A stretch of 64,000 nt of DNA, taken from assembly GCF_005796185.1 (NCBI RefSeq), contig NZ_VAHM01000016.1:1-64000 (forward strand), in the 5' to 3' direction. Positions 56,057 through 64,000 of the stretch are shown piece by piece. How positions within the stretch are numbered: the stretch's first letter is position 1; every line of letters starts with the position of its first letter. Source of the stretch: Pseudarthrobacter sp. NamB4. Lineage in GTDB: Bacteria; Actinomycetota; Actinomycetes; Actinomycetales; Micrococcaceae. Made by a program: the position numbers and the translations under genes. The notes beneath the pieces were generated by a model. The model had not been told where the DNA came from. It searched no databases and saw only the letters and a list, made by a program, of their open reading frames with translations.

Positions 56057-58399
56057 ATGCCTGAACTGACCGCGCCCAAAAACACCCCCTTCCCCTCCGC
56101 CTCACTGCTGGGCTACCCCCGCATCGGCCGCCGCCGCGAACTCAAGAAGGCCGTTGAAGCCTACTGGGCCGGCAAGATTGACGCCGCTGCCCTGGACGCC
56201 GCCGCCAAGGCCATCCAGCTGACCACCGCCAGGCGCCTGCAGGAGCTCGGGCTGACCGAAGCCGCCGCCGTTCCCGGCACGTTTTCCTACTACGACCAGG
56301 TCCTGGACACCACGGCCCTCCTCGGCGCGGTCCCGGCCCGCTTCGGTGAGCTCCTGAACGCTGAGGGACAGCTGGACATCGACGGCTACTTCACCCTTGC
56401 CCGCGGCAACAAGGAACAACAACCGCTGGAAATGACCAAGTGGTTCGACACCAACTACCACTACCTGGTGCCGGAAATCGGTCCGGAGACCGCATTCACG
56501 CTCGCCTCCACCGCAAAGGTGGACGAGTTTGCCTTCGCTCTCGCCAACGGCATCGAGACCCGCCCGTACATAGTTGGACCGGTCACCTACCTGCTGCTCT
56601 CCAAGGCTTCCGACGACGCCCCGGCCGGCTTCGCACCGCTGTCCCGCCTCGAAGACATCCTGCCTGTCTACGTCGAGCTGCTCAATAAGTTTGCAGCCGC
56701 CGGCGCGAGCTGGGTCCAGCTTGACGAGCCTGCCCTCGTGGTGGACCAGGAAACACCGGCCGCGGAAATCGAGGCAGCCGTGGCACGCGCCTACGAAGTC
56801 CTCACCGGCGCAGCCAACCGCCCTCAGATCCTCGTCTCCACCCCCTACGGGTCCCTCGACAACCAGCTCGGCACCCTAGGCGCCACCAACATCGATGCCC
56901 TGCACATCGACGTCTTCAAGGGCGCCGTTCCTTCCGCTGCCGCACTTGCCGGCCTGGGCAACAAAACCCTGGTGGCCGGCGTCGTGGACGGCCACAACAT
57001 CTGGCGCAACGATCTCGCCGCGTCTGCCGCAAAGCTGGAAGCCTTGAAGGCTGCCGCCGGCAAGGTCACCGTCTCCACCTCCACCTCCACCCAGCACGTG
57101 CCGCACGATGTTGCCGAGGAAACCCAGCTCTCCGAGCAGCTCCGCAGCTGGCTCGCGTTCTCGGACCAGAAGGCCGTGGAGGTCAAGACCCTCGCCTCTT
57201 ACCTGGCCGATCCCGCTTCCGCCAAGGGGGCCATCGACGAGGCAACCGCAGTCATCGCCTCCCGCGCCGGCGCCGAAGGCGTCCGCCGCGCTGAGGTACG
57301 GGCCCGCACCGAAGCGTTGACGGCGGCGGACTTCAGCCGCTCCGAGTACTCCGTCCGCGAAGCAGCCCAGGAAGCGGCGCTCCACCTGCCGCCGCTGCCC
57401 ACCACCACCATCGGCTCGTTCCCGCAGACCTCCGAGATCCGCTCCGCCCGGGCCCGCAACACCAAGGGCGAGCTGAGCGATAAGCAGTACCGGCAGCTGA
57501 TGAAGGACGAGATCAAGCGCGTCGTGGACCTGCAGGAAGAGCTCGGTTACGACGTCCTGGTGCACGGCGAGCCCGAGCGCAACGACATGGTGCAGTACTT
57601 CGCCGAGAACCTCGAAGGCTTCGACGTGACCGTCCACGGCTGGGTCCAGTCTTACGGTTCGCGCTGCACCCGCCCGTCCATTCTCTGGGGCGACGTCACC
57701 CGCAGCGCTCCGATCACCGTCGAGTGGGCCCAGTACGCGCAGTCACTCACCAGCAAGCCCATGAAGGGAATGCTCACCGGCCCGGTGACCATCCTGGCGT
57801 GGTCCTTCGTCCGCGACGACCAGCCCCTCGCCGAGACCGCCAACCAGGTTGGCCTGGCATTGCGCGACGAGATCGCCGACCTGGAGGCAGCCGGCATCAA
57901 GGTAATCCAGGTGGACGAGCCTGCACTCCGCGAACTCCTCCCGCTGCGCAAGGCTGACCACGCGGACTACCTGAAGTGGTCCGTGGACTCCTTCCGCCTG
58001 GCCACCGCCGGCGCTGCGGACGCCACCCAGATCCACACCCACCTCTGCTACTCCGAGTTCGGCGTGATCATCGACGCGATTGACGGGCTGGACGCGGATG
58101 TCACTTCCATTGAGGCCGCCCGCTCCCGCATGGAGGTGGTCCACGACCTGGAGTCCCACGGCTTCGGCCGCGGCGTTGGCCCGGGCGTCTACGACATCCA
58201 CTCGCCGCGCGTTCCCGGCGAGCAGGAAGTCACCGAGCTGCTGGCAACCGCCGTCAAGCACGTCCCGTCCCGCCAGCTCTGGGTGAACCCGGACTGCGGC
58301 CTGAAGACCCGCGGCTACGCAGAGACCGAAGAATCCCTGCGGAACCTGGTCAAGGCAACCCAGACGGTGCGCGCGAACCTGCTGGCAGCAGCCAAGTAA
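56057..58399 (+). CDS. metE: Cobalamin-independent methionine synthase
   Basis: Transfers the methyl group from methyl-THF-glutamate to homocysteine without B12. The 780-aa protein has the N-terminal barrel starting LGYPRIGRRRELKKAVEAYW and the catalytic C-terminal barrel with TTTIGSFPQTSEIRSAR, the zinc ligands in HTHLCYSEF and PDCGLKTRGY. ATG 56057 follows GGGAG. It forms an operon with metF and ends at a strong hairpin. The protein is costly, which fits tight control. Confidence 0.96.
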   Translation: MPELTAPKNTPFPSASLLGYPRIGRRRELKKAVEAYWAGKIDAAALDAAAKAIQLTTARRLQELGLTEAAAVPGTFSYYDQVLDTTALLGAVPARFGELLNAEGQLDIDGYFTLARGNKEQQPLEMTKWFDTNYHYLVPEIGPETAFTLASTAKVDEFAFALANGIETRPYIVGPVTYLLLSKASDDAPAGFAPLSRLEDILPVYVELLNKFAAAGASWVQLDEPALVVDQETPAAEIEAAVARAYEVLTGAANRPQILVSTPYGSLDNQLGTLGATNIDALHIDVFKGAVPSAAALAGLGNKTLVAGVVDGHNIWRNDLAASAAKLEALKAAAGKVTVSTSTSTQHVPHDVAEETQLSEQLRSWLAFSDQKAVEVKTLASYLADPASAKGAIDEATAVIASRAGAEGVRRAEVRARTEALTAADFSRSEYSVREAAQEAALHLPPLPTTTIGSFPQTSEIRSARARNTKGELSDKQYRQLMKDEIKRVVDLQEELGYDVLVHGEPERNDMVQYFAENLEGFDVTVHGWVQSYGSRCTRPSILWGDVTRSAPITVEWAQYAQSLTSKPMKGMLTGPVTILAWSFVRDDQPLAETANQVGLALRDEIADLEAAGIKVIQVDEPALRELLPLRKADHADYLKWSVDSFRLATAGAADATQIHTHLCYSEFGVIIDAIDGLDADVTSIEAARSRMEVVHDLESHGFGRGVGPGVYDIHSPRVPGEQEVTELLATAVKHVPSRQLWVNPDCGLKTRGYAETEESLRNLVKATQTVRANLLAAAK

Positions 58400-58413
58400 A
58401 CGCAGCTAAAAAC

Positions 58414-58446
58414 GCGGCGGCCGGTCACTTCAGGTGACCGGCCGCC
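58414..58446 (+). terminator. Terminator after metE
   Basis: CGGCGGCCGGTCAC / GTGACCGGCCGCCG stem, 14 bp, with a 5-nt loop; no clear T run. Confidence 0.75.
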
Positions 58447-58467
58447 GTCCGCCGTTAAGCAATCAGC

Positions 58468-58974
58468 TCAGGATTCCCAAAGAATCTCGTCGTCCACCAC
58501 GCCGTCCTCGTCCGCGGAGGCCACAAGAACCTCATCGGTAAAGTGCTGGCCGAGGGTGAAGTCCATCACGAAGTAGCGCTCGGGCTGGCCCGGGTAAATC
58601 CCTACGTGTCCCAGTTTCAGGGCCTTAAGGAACACGTCCTTGGTGAGCTGGCTGCGGTCCTCCACACCGAAGACCTTGTGCAGGTGCTCATCCTTAAGGG
58701 CGTTGCAGTGGAAGTGCAGGTATTCCTGCGGGGTTGTGCCTTCCTGGTCGAGCTCCTCGGCAATCATGTCGCGGACCTCGTCCACCAGTTCCGGCAGGAA
58801 CCGCAGGCGGTAGTCCACCTTGCGCAGCGCGGCTTCATCGAAATGGTCGTGGGCGGTGACGTTCAGGTCGAGTTCCAGCGGGTGGCCGCGCAGCTCATGC
58901 TTGACGGCGATGAAGTGATCCCTGCCGTGATTGAGGTCGATCTCTCCAAAGTACTGGCTCGCTACCTTGCTCAT
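58468..58974 (-). CDS. DUF2004-like protein
   Basis: A 168-aa soluble acidic protein. The start MSKVASQYFGEIDLNHGRDH, followed by an RFLPELVDEVRDMIAEELD helix and a FHCNALKDEHLHKVFG segment, fits the DUF2004 pattern as I remember it. The C-terminus is an acidic tail. No activity is known. Start ATG 58974 is preferred over ATG 58986. It converges on metE and is the last gene with the window's usual high-GC codon use before the AT-richer cluster. Confidence 0.6.
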   Translation of the reverse strand: MSKVASQYFGEIDLNHGRDHFIAVKHELRGHPLELDLNVTAHDHFDEAALRKVDYRLRFLPELVDEVRDMIAEELDQEGTTPQEYLHFHCNALKDEHLHKVFGVEDRSQLTKDVFLKALKLGHVGIYPGQPERYFVMDFTLGQHFTDEVLVASADEDGVVDDEILWES

Positions 58975-59294
58975 AACTTCAAACATAGACCTGTACTGCA
59001 GTGCATTCCAGCCGCCAGAGCCTTTTCTGGGCCATCGTGCCTGGCTATACGCCGCTGATGAACCGCTCGATAAGGTGATGGCCAATGTTTTTCACGCGAA
59101 CAGTGCAGGCTCCTGTCGTCTTAGCCCGCTGGCTCCTGATTGTTTTCAAGTAGTGACGGAGAGTGATACGAGTACTAAATACTCGGGACGCCCACTTAGG
59201 ACCTGCATAAAGTAGGTGATCTCGTGGGTGGTGCGGACGCTATTGTCCTAAGTCGCCGGCGAGGCTAAATGGAGATGATAAAAGAGGTGTCTCT
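58975..59294. other. Intergenic region with two inverted repeats, edge of the AT-richer block
   Basis: No gene is evident. CGAGTA-CTAAA-TACTCG (59169-59185) is a compact palindrome. ACTTAGGAC (59194-59202) and its exact complement GTCCTAAGT (59245-59253) form a second repeat 42 bp apart. Both lie in the presumed promoter region of the glycan cluster. Base composition begins to drop here. Confidence 0.6.
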
Positions 59295-60263
59295 GTGATT
59301 TCCGTCTACCCGTTGCTTATTGTGCTTCTTGCTGGTCTTCTATCGGCTTCCTTGGCTGGAAAAGCGATTCTTCACCGTAGGTTTCGCCACCCCGAAGGAC
59401 TAAGAAGGCTAGCGGTCACCATCACCGCTCTGCTGCTAATTGCAAATGTTGTTGCTTTCAGCATGGATCTGCAGGGACATTGGCAATCTGCGCATCTCAC
59501 CGCAACCGTTGCGGCGTTGACGGCACTTGTTATCCCGATGGTGCTCTGGCGAGTTCCTATCACTCATGCAAGCAATGCACGCCGAGTTTTGGCAATCGGT
59601 GCCCATCCGGACGACATTGAACTTGCCTGTGGCGGGACGCTGGCTAAATTTGTGGATTCTGGCCATGAAGTTGAGGTTGTAGTTATGAGTGATGGCATGC
59701 GAGGTGGTGACGGAAAGGCTAGATCTGAAGAAGCACTTCGGGGAGCGTCCTATATCGGGCTGATTGGGCTTCGTCATTACAGATTTGCGGATGCTAATCT
59801 CGCCGCTCACGGGCAAGAGATGATCCAGGTCATAGAAGGGGCTCTAGCACGTTTTGATCCGGATATCATTTTGACGCATTCTCAGCACGACAGCCACCAG
59901 GATCACCAAGCAGTTCACGCCGCAACCCTGCGGGCTGCTCGCAGGCATCATTCCATCCTCTGTTTCGAAAGCCCCTCGGCTACCCGCGAGTTCGATCCGA
60001 GCGTGTTCGTCGACATCGAAGATTACATGGAGGCAAAAGTTCAGGCAGTCAGAATGCATGCCGACCAGAAGGAAAAACCCTACATGGCCCCCGAGCGGTT
60101 ACGAGCAGTCGCGCTCTTCCGGGGAGCACAAGCGAGACGGAGGGTGGCCGAAGCGTATGAGCCCGTGAGGATGCTTAGTTCAGAATTAGGTAGCTTCGAA
60201 TCGCAACATTCCAGCTACCTCGAGAGGCCCAATGAAACATACACCTCCAGCAGTGCAAGCTGA
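59295..60263 (+). CDS. Membrane-anchored PIG-L family deacetylase
   Basis: Zinc deacetylase of the LmbE/PIG-L family, acting on N-acetyl sugars or related groups. The zinc motif AIGAHPDDIE (near residue 102-111) and the second HDSHQDHQAVH segment (His ligands) are intact. The N-terminus adds three hydrophobic helices (about 5-24, 38-56 and 66-86), so the catalytic part is membrane-linked, probably modifying a lipid-linked glycan. Start GTG 59295. First gene of the cluster; the glycosyltransferases follow. Codon use is less GC-biased than upstream genes. Confidence 0.88.
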   Translation: MISVYPLLIVLLAGLLSASLAGKAILHRRFRHPEGLRRLAVTITALLLIANVVAFSMDLQGHWQSAHLTATVAALTALVIPMVLWRVPITHASNARRVLAIGAHPDDIELACGGTLAKFVDSGHEVEVVVMSDGMRGGDGKARSEEALRGASYIGLIGLRHYRFADANLAAHGQEMIQVIEGALARFDPDIILTHSQHDSHQDHQAVHAATLRAARRHHSILCFESPSATREFDPSVFVDIEDYMEAKVQAVRMHADQKEKPYMAPERLRAVALFRGAQARRRVAEAYEPVRMLSSELGSFESQHSSYLERPNETYTSSSAS

Positions 60264-60387
60264 AATAGGCAAAAGCTGAATAAATAGAAATGCGCATATT
60301 CCTTGTGTTCTAGAAACCCATAAGCAGTGTTTATAGAAGTCCAATGTGTCAAGAAGTCGGCGCGAAAAGGTTCTACCAAAGGATTAA

Positions 60388-61251
60388 GTGGTGACTTTTG
60401 TGTCCATTCCCAATCACGCATCAAGTTTCCCCTCAAAGGTGGATCATCCCAGGATCCCAGCCTCGGTCAGCGTGGTCATACCCACGCTGAATGAAGCGAA
60501 GAACCTGCCATGGGTTTTGCGCCGTATGCCTTCTTATGTGGACGAGGTTGTTATTGTCGACGGGCGATCGCAAGACCGGACTGTCGAGGTCGCCAAGGCT
60601 CTCCGCGTTGACATCGTAGTTGTGGTGGAGCCGCGCAAAGGGAAAGGTATCGCTGTCCGTTCCGGGTTTGCGGCTGCATCCGGCGACTTGATTGTCATGT
60701 TGGACGCCGACGGCAGTATGGACCCGCAGGAAATTGGCTGGTTTCTGTCTCCGCTTCAACATGATTTTGACTTCGTTAAGGGGTCACGATATGTCACCGG
60801 AGGCGGGTCCGAAGACCTGACTCGATTGCGAAACGTCGGAAATAAGGCACTTACGAATCTGGCCAACGCGGTGCTTCGCAGCAATTACTCCGACCTTTGT
60901 TACGGGTACATTGCATTGCGCAGGGAATGCCTCGACATATTGGAACTGGAATCTGACGGTTTTGAAATCGAGACTGAGCTGATCGTCCGCGCTGCCCGTG
61001 CCGGCCTTCGGATTGCAGAGGTCCCGAGCGTTGAGCTTGCCCGTATCTCGGGGGCATCAAACCTACAGACTTTCCGGGACGGCTGGCGGGTACTCCGCAC
61101 GCTGGCACGTGAATGTAGTGTTTGGGATGCTCCCACGGCAGGGGCCCGACCGGAGGCATTACGGAGAGTAAAGTACACCTACCCAAACGTCCGGTGTACA
61201 CGCACGCCTGCAAATCCACAGTCGATCTTAGCACTCGTGAAAGAGGTCTAG
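60388..61251 (+). CDS. Family 2 glycosyltransferase (polyprenyl-phosphate type)
   Basis: Inverting sugar transferase, 287 aa. ASVSVVIPTLNEAKNLPWVL opens the GT-A fold, followed by DGRSQDRT and the metal-binding LDADGSMDPQ (Asp-x-Asp). The layout (short, no predicted membrane helix, with GSRYVTGGGSEDLTRLRN) resembles polyprenyl-phosphate mannosyl/glucosyl transferases, which make lipid-linked sugar donors. GTG start after AAAGGA. The final stop is 2 nt ahead of the next start, so translation is linked. Confidence 0.88.
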   Translation: MVTFVSIPNHASSFPSKVDHPRIPASVSVVIPTLNEAKNLPWVLRRMPSYVDEVVIVDGRSQDRTVEVAKALRVDIVVVVEPRKGKGIAVRSGFAAASGDLIVMLDADGSMDPQEIGWFLSPLQHDFDFVKGSRYVTGGGSEDLTRLRNVGNKALTNLANAVLRSNYSDLCYGYIALRRECLDILELESDGFEIETELIVRAARAGLRIAEVPSVELARISGASNLQTFRDGWRVLRTLARECSVWDAPTAGARPEALRRVKYTYPNVRCTRTPANPQSILALVKEV

Positions 61252-61253
61252 CC

Positions 61254-62264
61254 GTGTCCCGCTCCTCGAGTTATCCAACCATTTCGGTCGTTATTTGCTC
61301 ATATACCCAGGAACGGTGGGACCTCTTAATAAACGTTATTGACTCTGTCCAGGATCAGACCCGCTGCCCACAACAACTGATTGTTGTCGTGGACCACAAC
61401 GTGAGCCTCTACAAGCGGCTTGTGGCGACGCTGCGGGACGTCACACTCGTAGAAAGCGCAGGGCCGAAGGGCCTCTCTGGCGCGAGAAACACGGGAGTCA
61501 GCATCGCTACTTCCGATGTCGTCGCATTTCTGGACGATGATGCCCTGGCAGCTCCAGACTGGCTGGAACGTTTGGCAGACATGTACGACGACCCAGATGT
61601 TTTGGCTGTTGGCGGAAGAGTTGAACCGGTCTGGGAGAGGGGGCGCCCCGGCTACTTTGGCGAAGAACTGGACTGGATTGTGGGGTGCAGCCACCGCGGG
61701 TTGCCTCGGATCGCGTCTCAGGTCCGTAACGTTATAGGAGCTAACATGTCGTTTCGACTGGAGGTTCTTCGTCGGGTCGGCGGCTTCAGCCCTGTTCTGG
61801 GACGACAAGATGCACAACCGCTTGGGTGCGAGGAAACGGAGCTATGTATTCGGGCCACCAGCGGCGAACTTGGCTCACGCATAGTCTATGAACCTGCTGC
61901 TCTGGTTTTCCATCACGTGCCAGCCCACCGCGGGACCTTGCGGTACATGTTGGCACGATCCTGGTCGGAAGGCCTCTCCAAAGCACAAGTTAGTCATCTT
62001 GTTGGCCAGAAACGGGCTCTTAGAGCGGAACGGCGCTATGTTCGGAGCGTATTGCCGCGCGTTGTTCTCTCCGGATTGTACGGCTGGGCACGTGGGGCTG
62101 AACCCCAAGGGATACGCCGGGCCGGAGCAGTCATGGCAGTCCTTGCGGTCACGTCGGCAGGCTATGTACGCGGGCGCTTCCTGGCCCACCAAGCTCATAC
62201 TCATGGAGGGCTACATGCTGACTTACTGGTGAAACCAGTAGGGGAGACGGAGGAAGGAAAATGA
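61254..62264 (+). CDS. Family 2 glycosyltransferase
   Basis: A 336-aa GT-A enzyme. TISVVICSYTQERWDLLINVID (nucleotide-binding start), GLSGARNTGVSIATSDVVAFLDDDALAAPDW (donor site and DDD metal site) and GANMSFRLEVLRRVGGF are typical; LGCEETELCIR supplies the catalytic Glu region. GTG start at 61254 is 2 nt after the previous stop with AAGAGGT upstream. It overlaps the next gene by 4 bp (ATGA). The sugar and acceptor are unknown. Confidence 0.88.
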   Translation: MSRSSSYPTISVVICSYTQERWDLLINVIDSVQDQTRCPQQLIVVVDHNVSLYKRLVATLRDVTLVESAGPKGLSGARNTGVSIATSDVVAFLDDDALAAPDWLERLADMYDDPDVLAVGGRVEPVWERGRPGYFGEELDWIVGCSHRGLPRIASQVRNVIGANMSFRLEVLRRVGGFSPVLGRQDAQPLGCEETELCIRATSGELGSRIVYEPAALVFHHVPAHRGTLRYMLARSWSEGLSKAQVSHLVGQKRALRAERRYVRSVLPRVVLSGLYGWARGAEPQGIRRAGAVMAVLAVTSAGYVRGRFLAHQAHTHGGLHADLLVKPVGETEEGK

Positions 62265-63562
62265 ATACATCCCGAGGCGGGAAACAAGATGCGGTTGAAG
62301 TTGGTGTCCTCGAGGTGTCACCTGCCATGTCCGGCCTTACTCCCCCCGAATGGCCGGGCGCGATGTGGACAGGATCCATAGACGTGGCAAGCATCTTTGA
62401 GTACTCCTGGTTCAAGCTGCAGGGTTCGAAGGGATATCGGCGCGCGAAGCTTCTCGTGCGTGAGGGGTCGTCCGTTCGAGGCTTTGTTGAGGTGGACTCC
62501 CCGGAAGGGATGATCGAATGCACCGCACTGAGGACCAAAGTGGCTCTGCTACCCAAAGCGCCAACGGTACCGGCCGGAACAAAAAGCACGCCGCCGATCA
62601 CAGTCGTGGTATGTACGAGGGATCGTGCCGCGCACCTGCGGGGCTCGCTTAGCGCGATACTAAGGCTTGATTATCCCAACTTTAATGTCGTCGTGGTGGA
62701 TAACGCATCGCGGACTTCAGCCACCCAAGACCTGGTGCGAGAGGAGTTTAGTGATCCACGCCTCAAGCTTGTCCTAGAACCTGTTCCGGGACTTGCCCAG
62801 GCACGCAACACAGGACTCCTGGAAGCAAGGGGGGATATAGTCGCGTTCACCGACGACGATACTGCCGTGGACAGGGACTGGTTACGCGAAATTGCGGCAG
62901 GCTTCGAACGGGATCCAGGTACAGCCTGCGTGTCGGGGCTTGTGCCAAGCGGTGAGCTGCGTTCGCGTTACCAAGCGTACTTCGACGGCCGCGTAAGTTG
63001 GTCAGAAAACGTCGAACCCAAAATATTTTCACTCGCCGAACCCCCTGCTGATTTGCCAATGTTCCCATTTACAAGCGGTGCTTTTAGCACGGGGGCCAAT
63101 TTTGCGCTCAAGCGGAAAACTGCACTTAGTATAGGCGGTTTTGACACCGCATTCGGCGCAGGAACCCGTACGGGAGGTGCAGAGGATATAGACATGTTTA
63201 CCCGAGTGATTCTGGAGGGCCATTCGATTGTAATCCAACCTTCTGCCATCGTTTGGCATCGCCACCGCGATGAATTTCCCGAGCTGCGAAGCCAGGCATG
63301 CGCCTACGGCAAGGCTCTTGGCGCATGGATTACAAAAGTCCTCACGAACCCCCAAACTGCTCGTATGGCTCTCGCGCGTAGCCCACACGCTGTACGTCGT
63401 TTACTTTCGTTGGGTCGGCCGCATCGGCAGTTCGGACAGGAACCCGCGGACCAGTGGGATCGTGAAATGGCACGCCTTGGACGCCTGGAGCTCATCTCAG
63501 TCCTGCGCGGGCCCATCAACTACTTCATCCAGCGTCTATCTGGTAAGGGCGTGATCAGATAA
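62261..63562 (+). CDS. Family 2 glycosyltransferase with N-terminal extension
   Basis: A 433-aa enzyme. Residues about 1-105 form a separate domain of unknown fold (rich in beta-prone segments, WTGSIDVASIFEYSWFKLQG). The GT-A domain then runs from ITVVVCTRDRAAHLRGSL through ARNTGLLEARGDIVAFTDDDT to FSTGANFALKR and GGAEDIDMFTRVI. The N-terminal piece is absent from the other two transferases here. The start overlaps the previous stop (ATGA), so the three transferases are one transcript. Confidence 0.88.
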   Translation: MNTSRGGKQDAVEVGVLEVSPAMSGLTPPEWPGAMWTGSIDVASIFEYSWFKLQGSKGYRRAKLLVREGSSVRGFVEVDSPEGMIECTALRTKVALLPKAPTVPAGTKSTPPITVVVCTRDRAAHLRGSLSAILRLDYPNFNVVVVDNASRTSATQDLVREEFSDPRLKLVLEPVPGLAQARNTGLLEARGDIVAFTDDDTAVDRDWLREIAAGFERDPGTACVSGLVPSGELRSRYQAYFDGRVSWSENVEPKIFSLAEPPADLPMFPFTSGAFSTGANFALKRKTALSIGGFDTAFGAGTRTGGAEDIDMFTRVILEGHSIVIQPSAIVWHRHRDEFPELRSQACAYGKALGAWITKVLTNPQTARMALARSPHAVRRLLSLGRPHRQFGQEPADQWDREMARLGRLELISVLRGPINYFIQRLSGKGVIR

Positions 63563-63688
63563 ATGCGGCTGCGAAATTGTAACCACGCTGAGAAACTGGC
63601 GCCCCGTGTATTCCCCGATCGTAAAGACATGTTCCGACAAGGTTTGAGGACGGGCTAGACATGAGGCGAGCTGAACGGATGCAGTGGC

Positions 63689-64000
63689 ATGAGTGCCATT
63701 AATGATGAAGCAAAGCTAGGGCCTTCGCGGCCAGCGCACTCCGGACTGTTTGGCCGGGGCATGCTCTATGTAATTGGGTGGTCCTCTCAACTCGTCGTGG
63801 CCGCACTCGTCTCCCCGGTCCTCGCGCATATGTTACCCCCCGCCGAATTTGGGGCCTTGGCGCTGGGGATAACTCTCCACCAGATTGTTCTGGTATTCGC
63901 CTTACTGGGACTTGACCAAGCAATTGTGCTTCAACGCGCAAGTGACGGAAATGCCCATGCTGCCCGCGGTCTCATCGCAGTCAGCATCATGGTTGCAGGC
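63689..64000 (+). CDS. Oligosaccharide flippase, N-terminal part (runs off the right edge)
   Basis: First 104 residues of a polysaccharide-transport membrane protein. After a soluble start (MSAINDEAKLGPSRPAHSG), FGRGMLYVIGWSSQLVVAAL and the AEFGALALGITLHQIVLVF helix match the Wzx/PST flippase pattern (helix, short loop with PxEFG, helix). It would move lipid-linked glycan to the outside. It starts 126 bp after the last transferase; the rest lies beyond 64000. Confidence 0.8.
   Translation, partial: MSAINDEAKLGPSRPAHSGLFGRGMLYVIGWSSQLVVAALVSPVLAHMLPPAEFGALALGITLHQIVLVFALLGLDQAIVLQRASDGNAHAARGLIAVSIMVAG

Overview
The window is high-GC actinobacterial DNA. It most resembles the Arthrobacter/Pseudarthrobacter group (Micrococcaceae). 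The evidence is the gene order, the protein sequences (Mycobacterium-like RpiB, a mycothiol-type DsbA-fold reductase, paired ClpP1/ClpP2, group II truncated globin), frequent GTG starts and an actinobacterial ileS T-box leader. No species can be named from sequence alone.

Layout. 1-1.8 kb: the 5' part of xylA, a divergent ROK (XylR-like) repressor with a candidate operator between them, and tRNA-Arg. 2-14.5 kb: a mixed housekeeping block with an SSB-like protein, a lipoprotein, the ABC-F factor EttA, TesB thioesterase, MscS channel plus truncated haemoglobin, a decayed epimerase gene, OsmC, PepN, a DUF1648-like membrane protein, RpiB and a Nei-type DNA glycosylase. 14.5-20 kb: tRNA-Gly, tRNA-Pro and the proteostasis set tig-clpP1-clpP2-clpX, then a mycothiol-dependent reductase. 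20-45.5 kb: the conserved actinobacterial growth block valS, ileS (T-box), folC-DUF4233-ndk, a VKOR protein, RNase E, a TPP-riboswitch-controlled thiD-tenA fusion, rplU-rpmA, obg-proB-proA, a small membrane protein, nadD, a low-complexity membrane protein and rsfS. Much of 5-45 kb follows the same neighbourhood as Mycobacterium tuberculosis around Rv2420c-Rv2470 (glbO, pepN, rpiB, nei, tig, clpP, clpX, valS, folC, ndk, rne, rplU, rpmA, obg, proB, proA, nadD, rsfS). 45.5-58.5 kb: two identical tRNA-Ala genes, a Cfa-type methyltransferase, a flavin monooxygenase-like protein, an RsmC-like rRNA methyltransferase, a ROK-controlled sugar ABC importer without its own ATPase, and metF-metE behind a long structured leader. 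59-64 kb: a visibly AT-richer cluster for surface-glycan synthesis (membrane-anchored PIG-L deacetylase, three family-2 glycosyltransferases and the start of a flippase), which runs off the right edge.

How the genes work together. Most of the window supports translation, protein quality control and one-carbon/amino-acid metabolism: tRNA charging (ValS, IleS), ribosome assembly and control (L21, L27, Obg, RsfS, EttA), RNA decay (RNase E), proteolysis (Tig, ClpXP1P2), folate and methionine (FolC, MetF, MetE), proline (ProB, ProA), NAD (NadD) and thiamine (ThiD-TenA). Two RNA switches are clear (ileS T-box, TPP). Two more leaders, upstream of metF and rplU, look structured and I cannot assign them to a known class. 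They and the right-edge glycan cluster are the best candidates for something undescribed. I see no CRISPR array, no intact insertion sequence, no prophage and no recognisable defence system.
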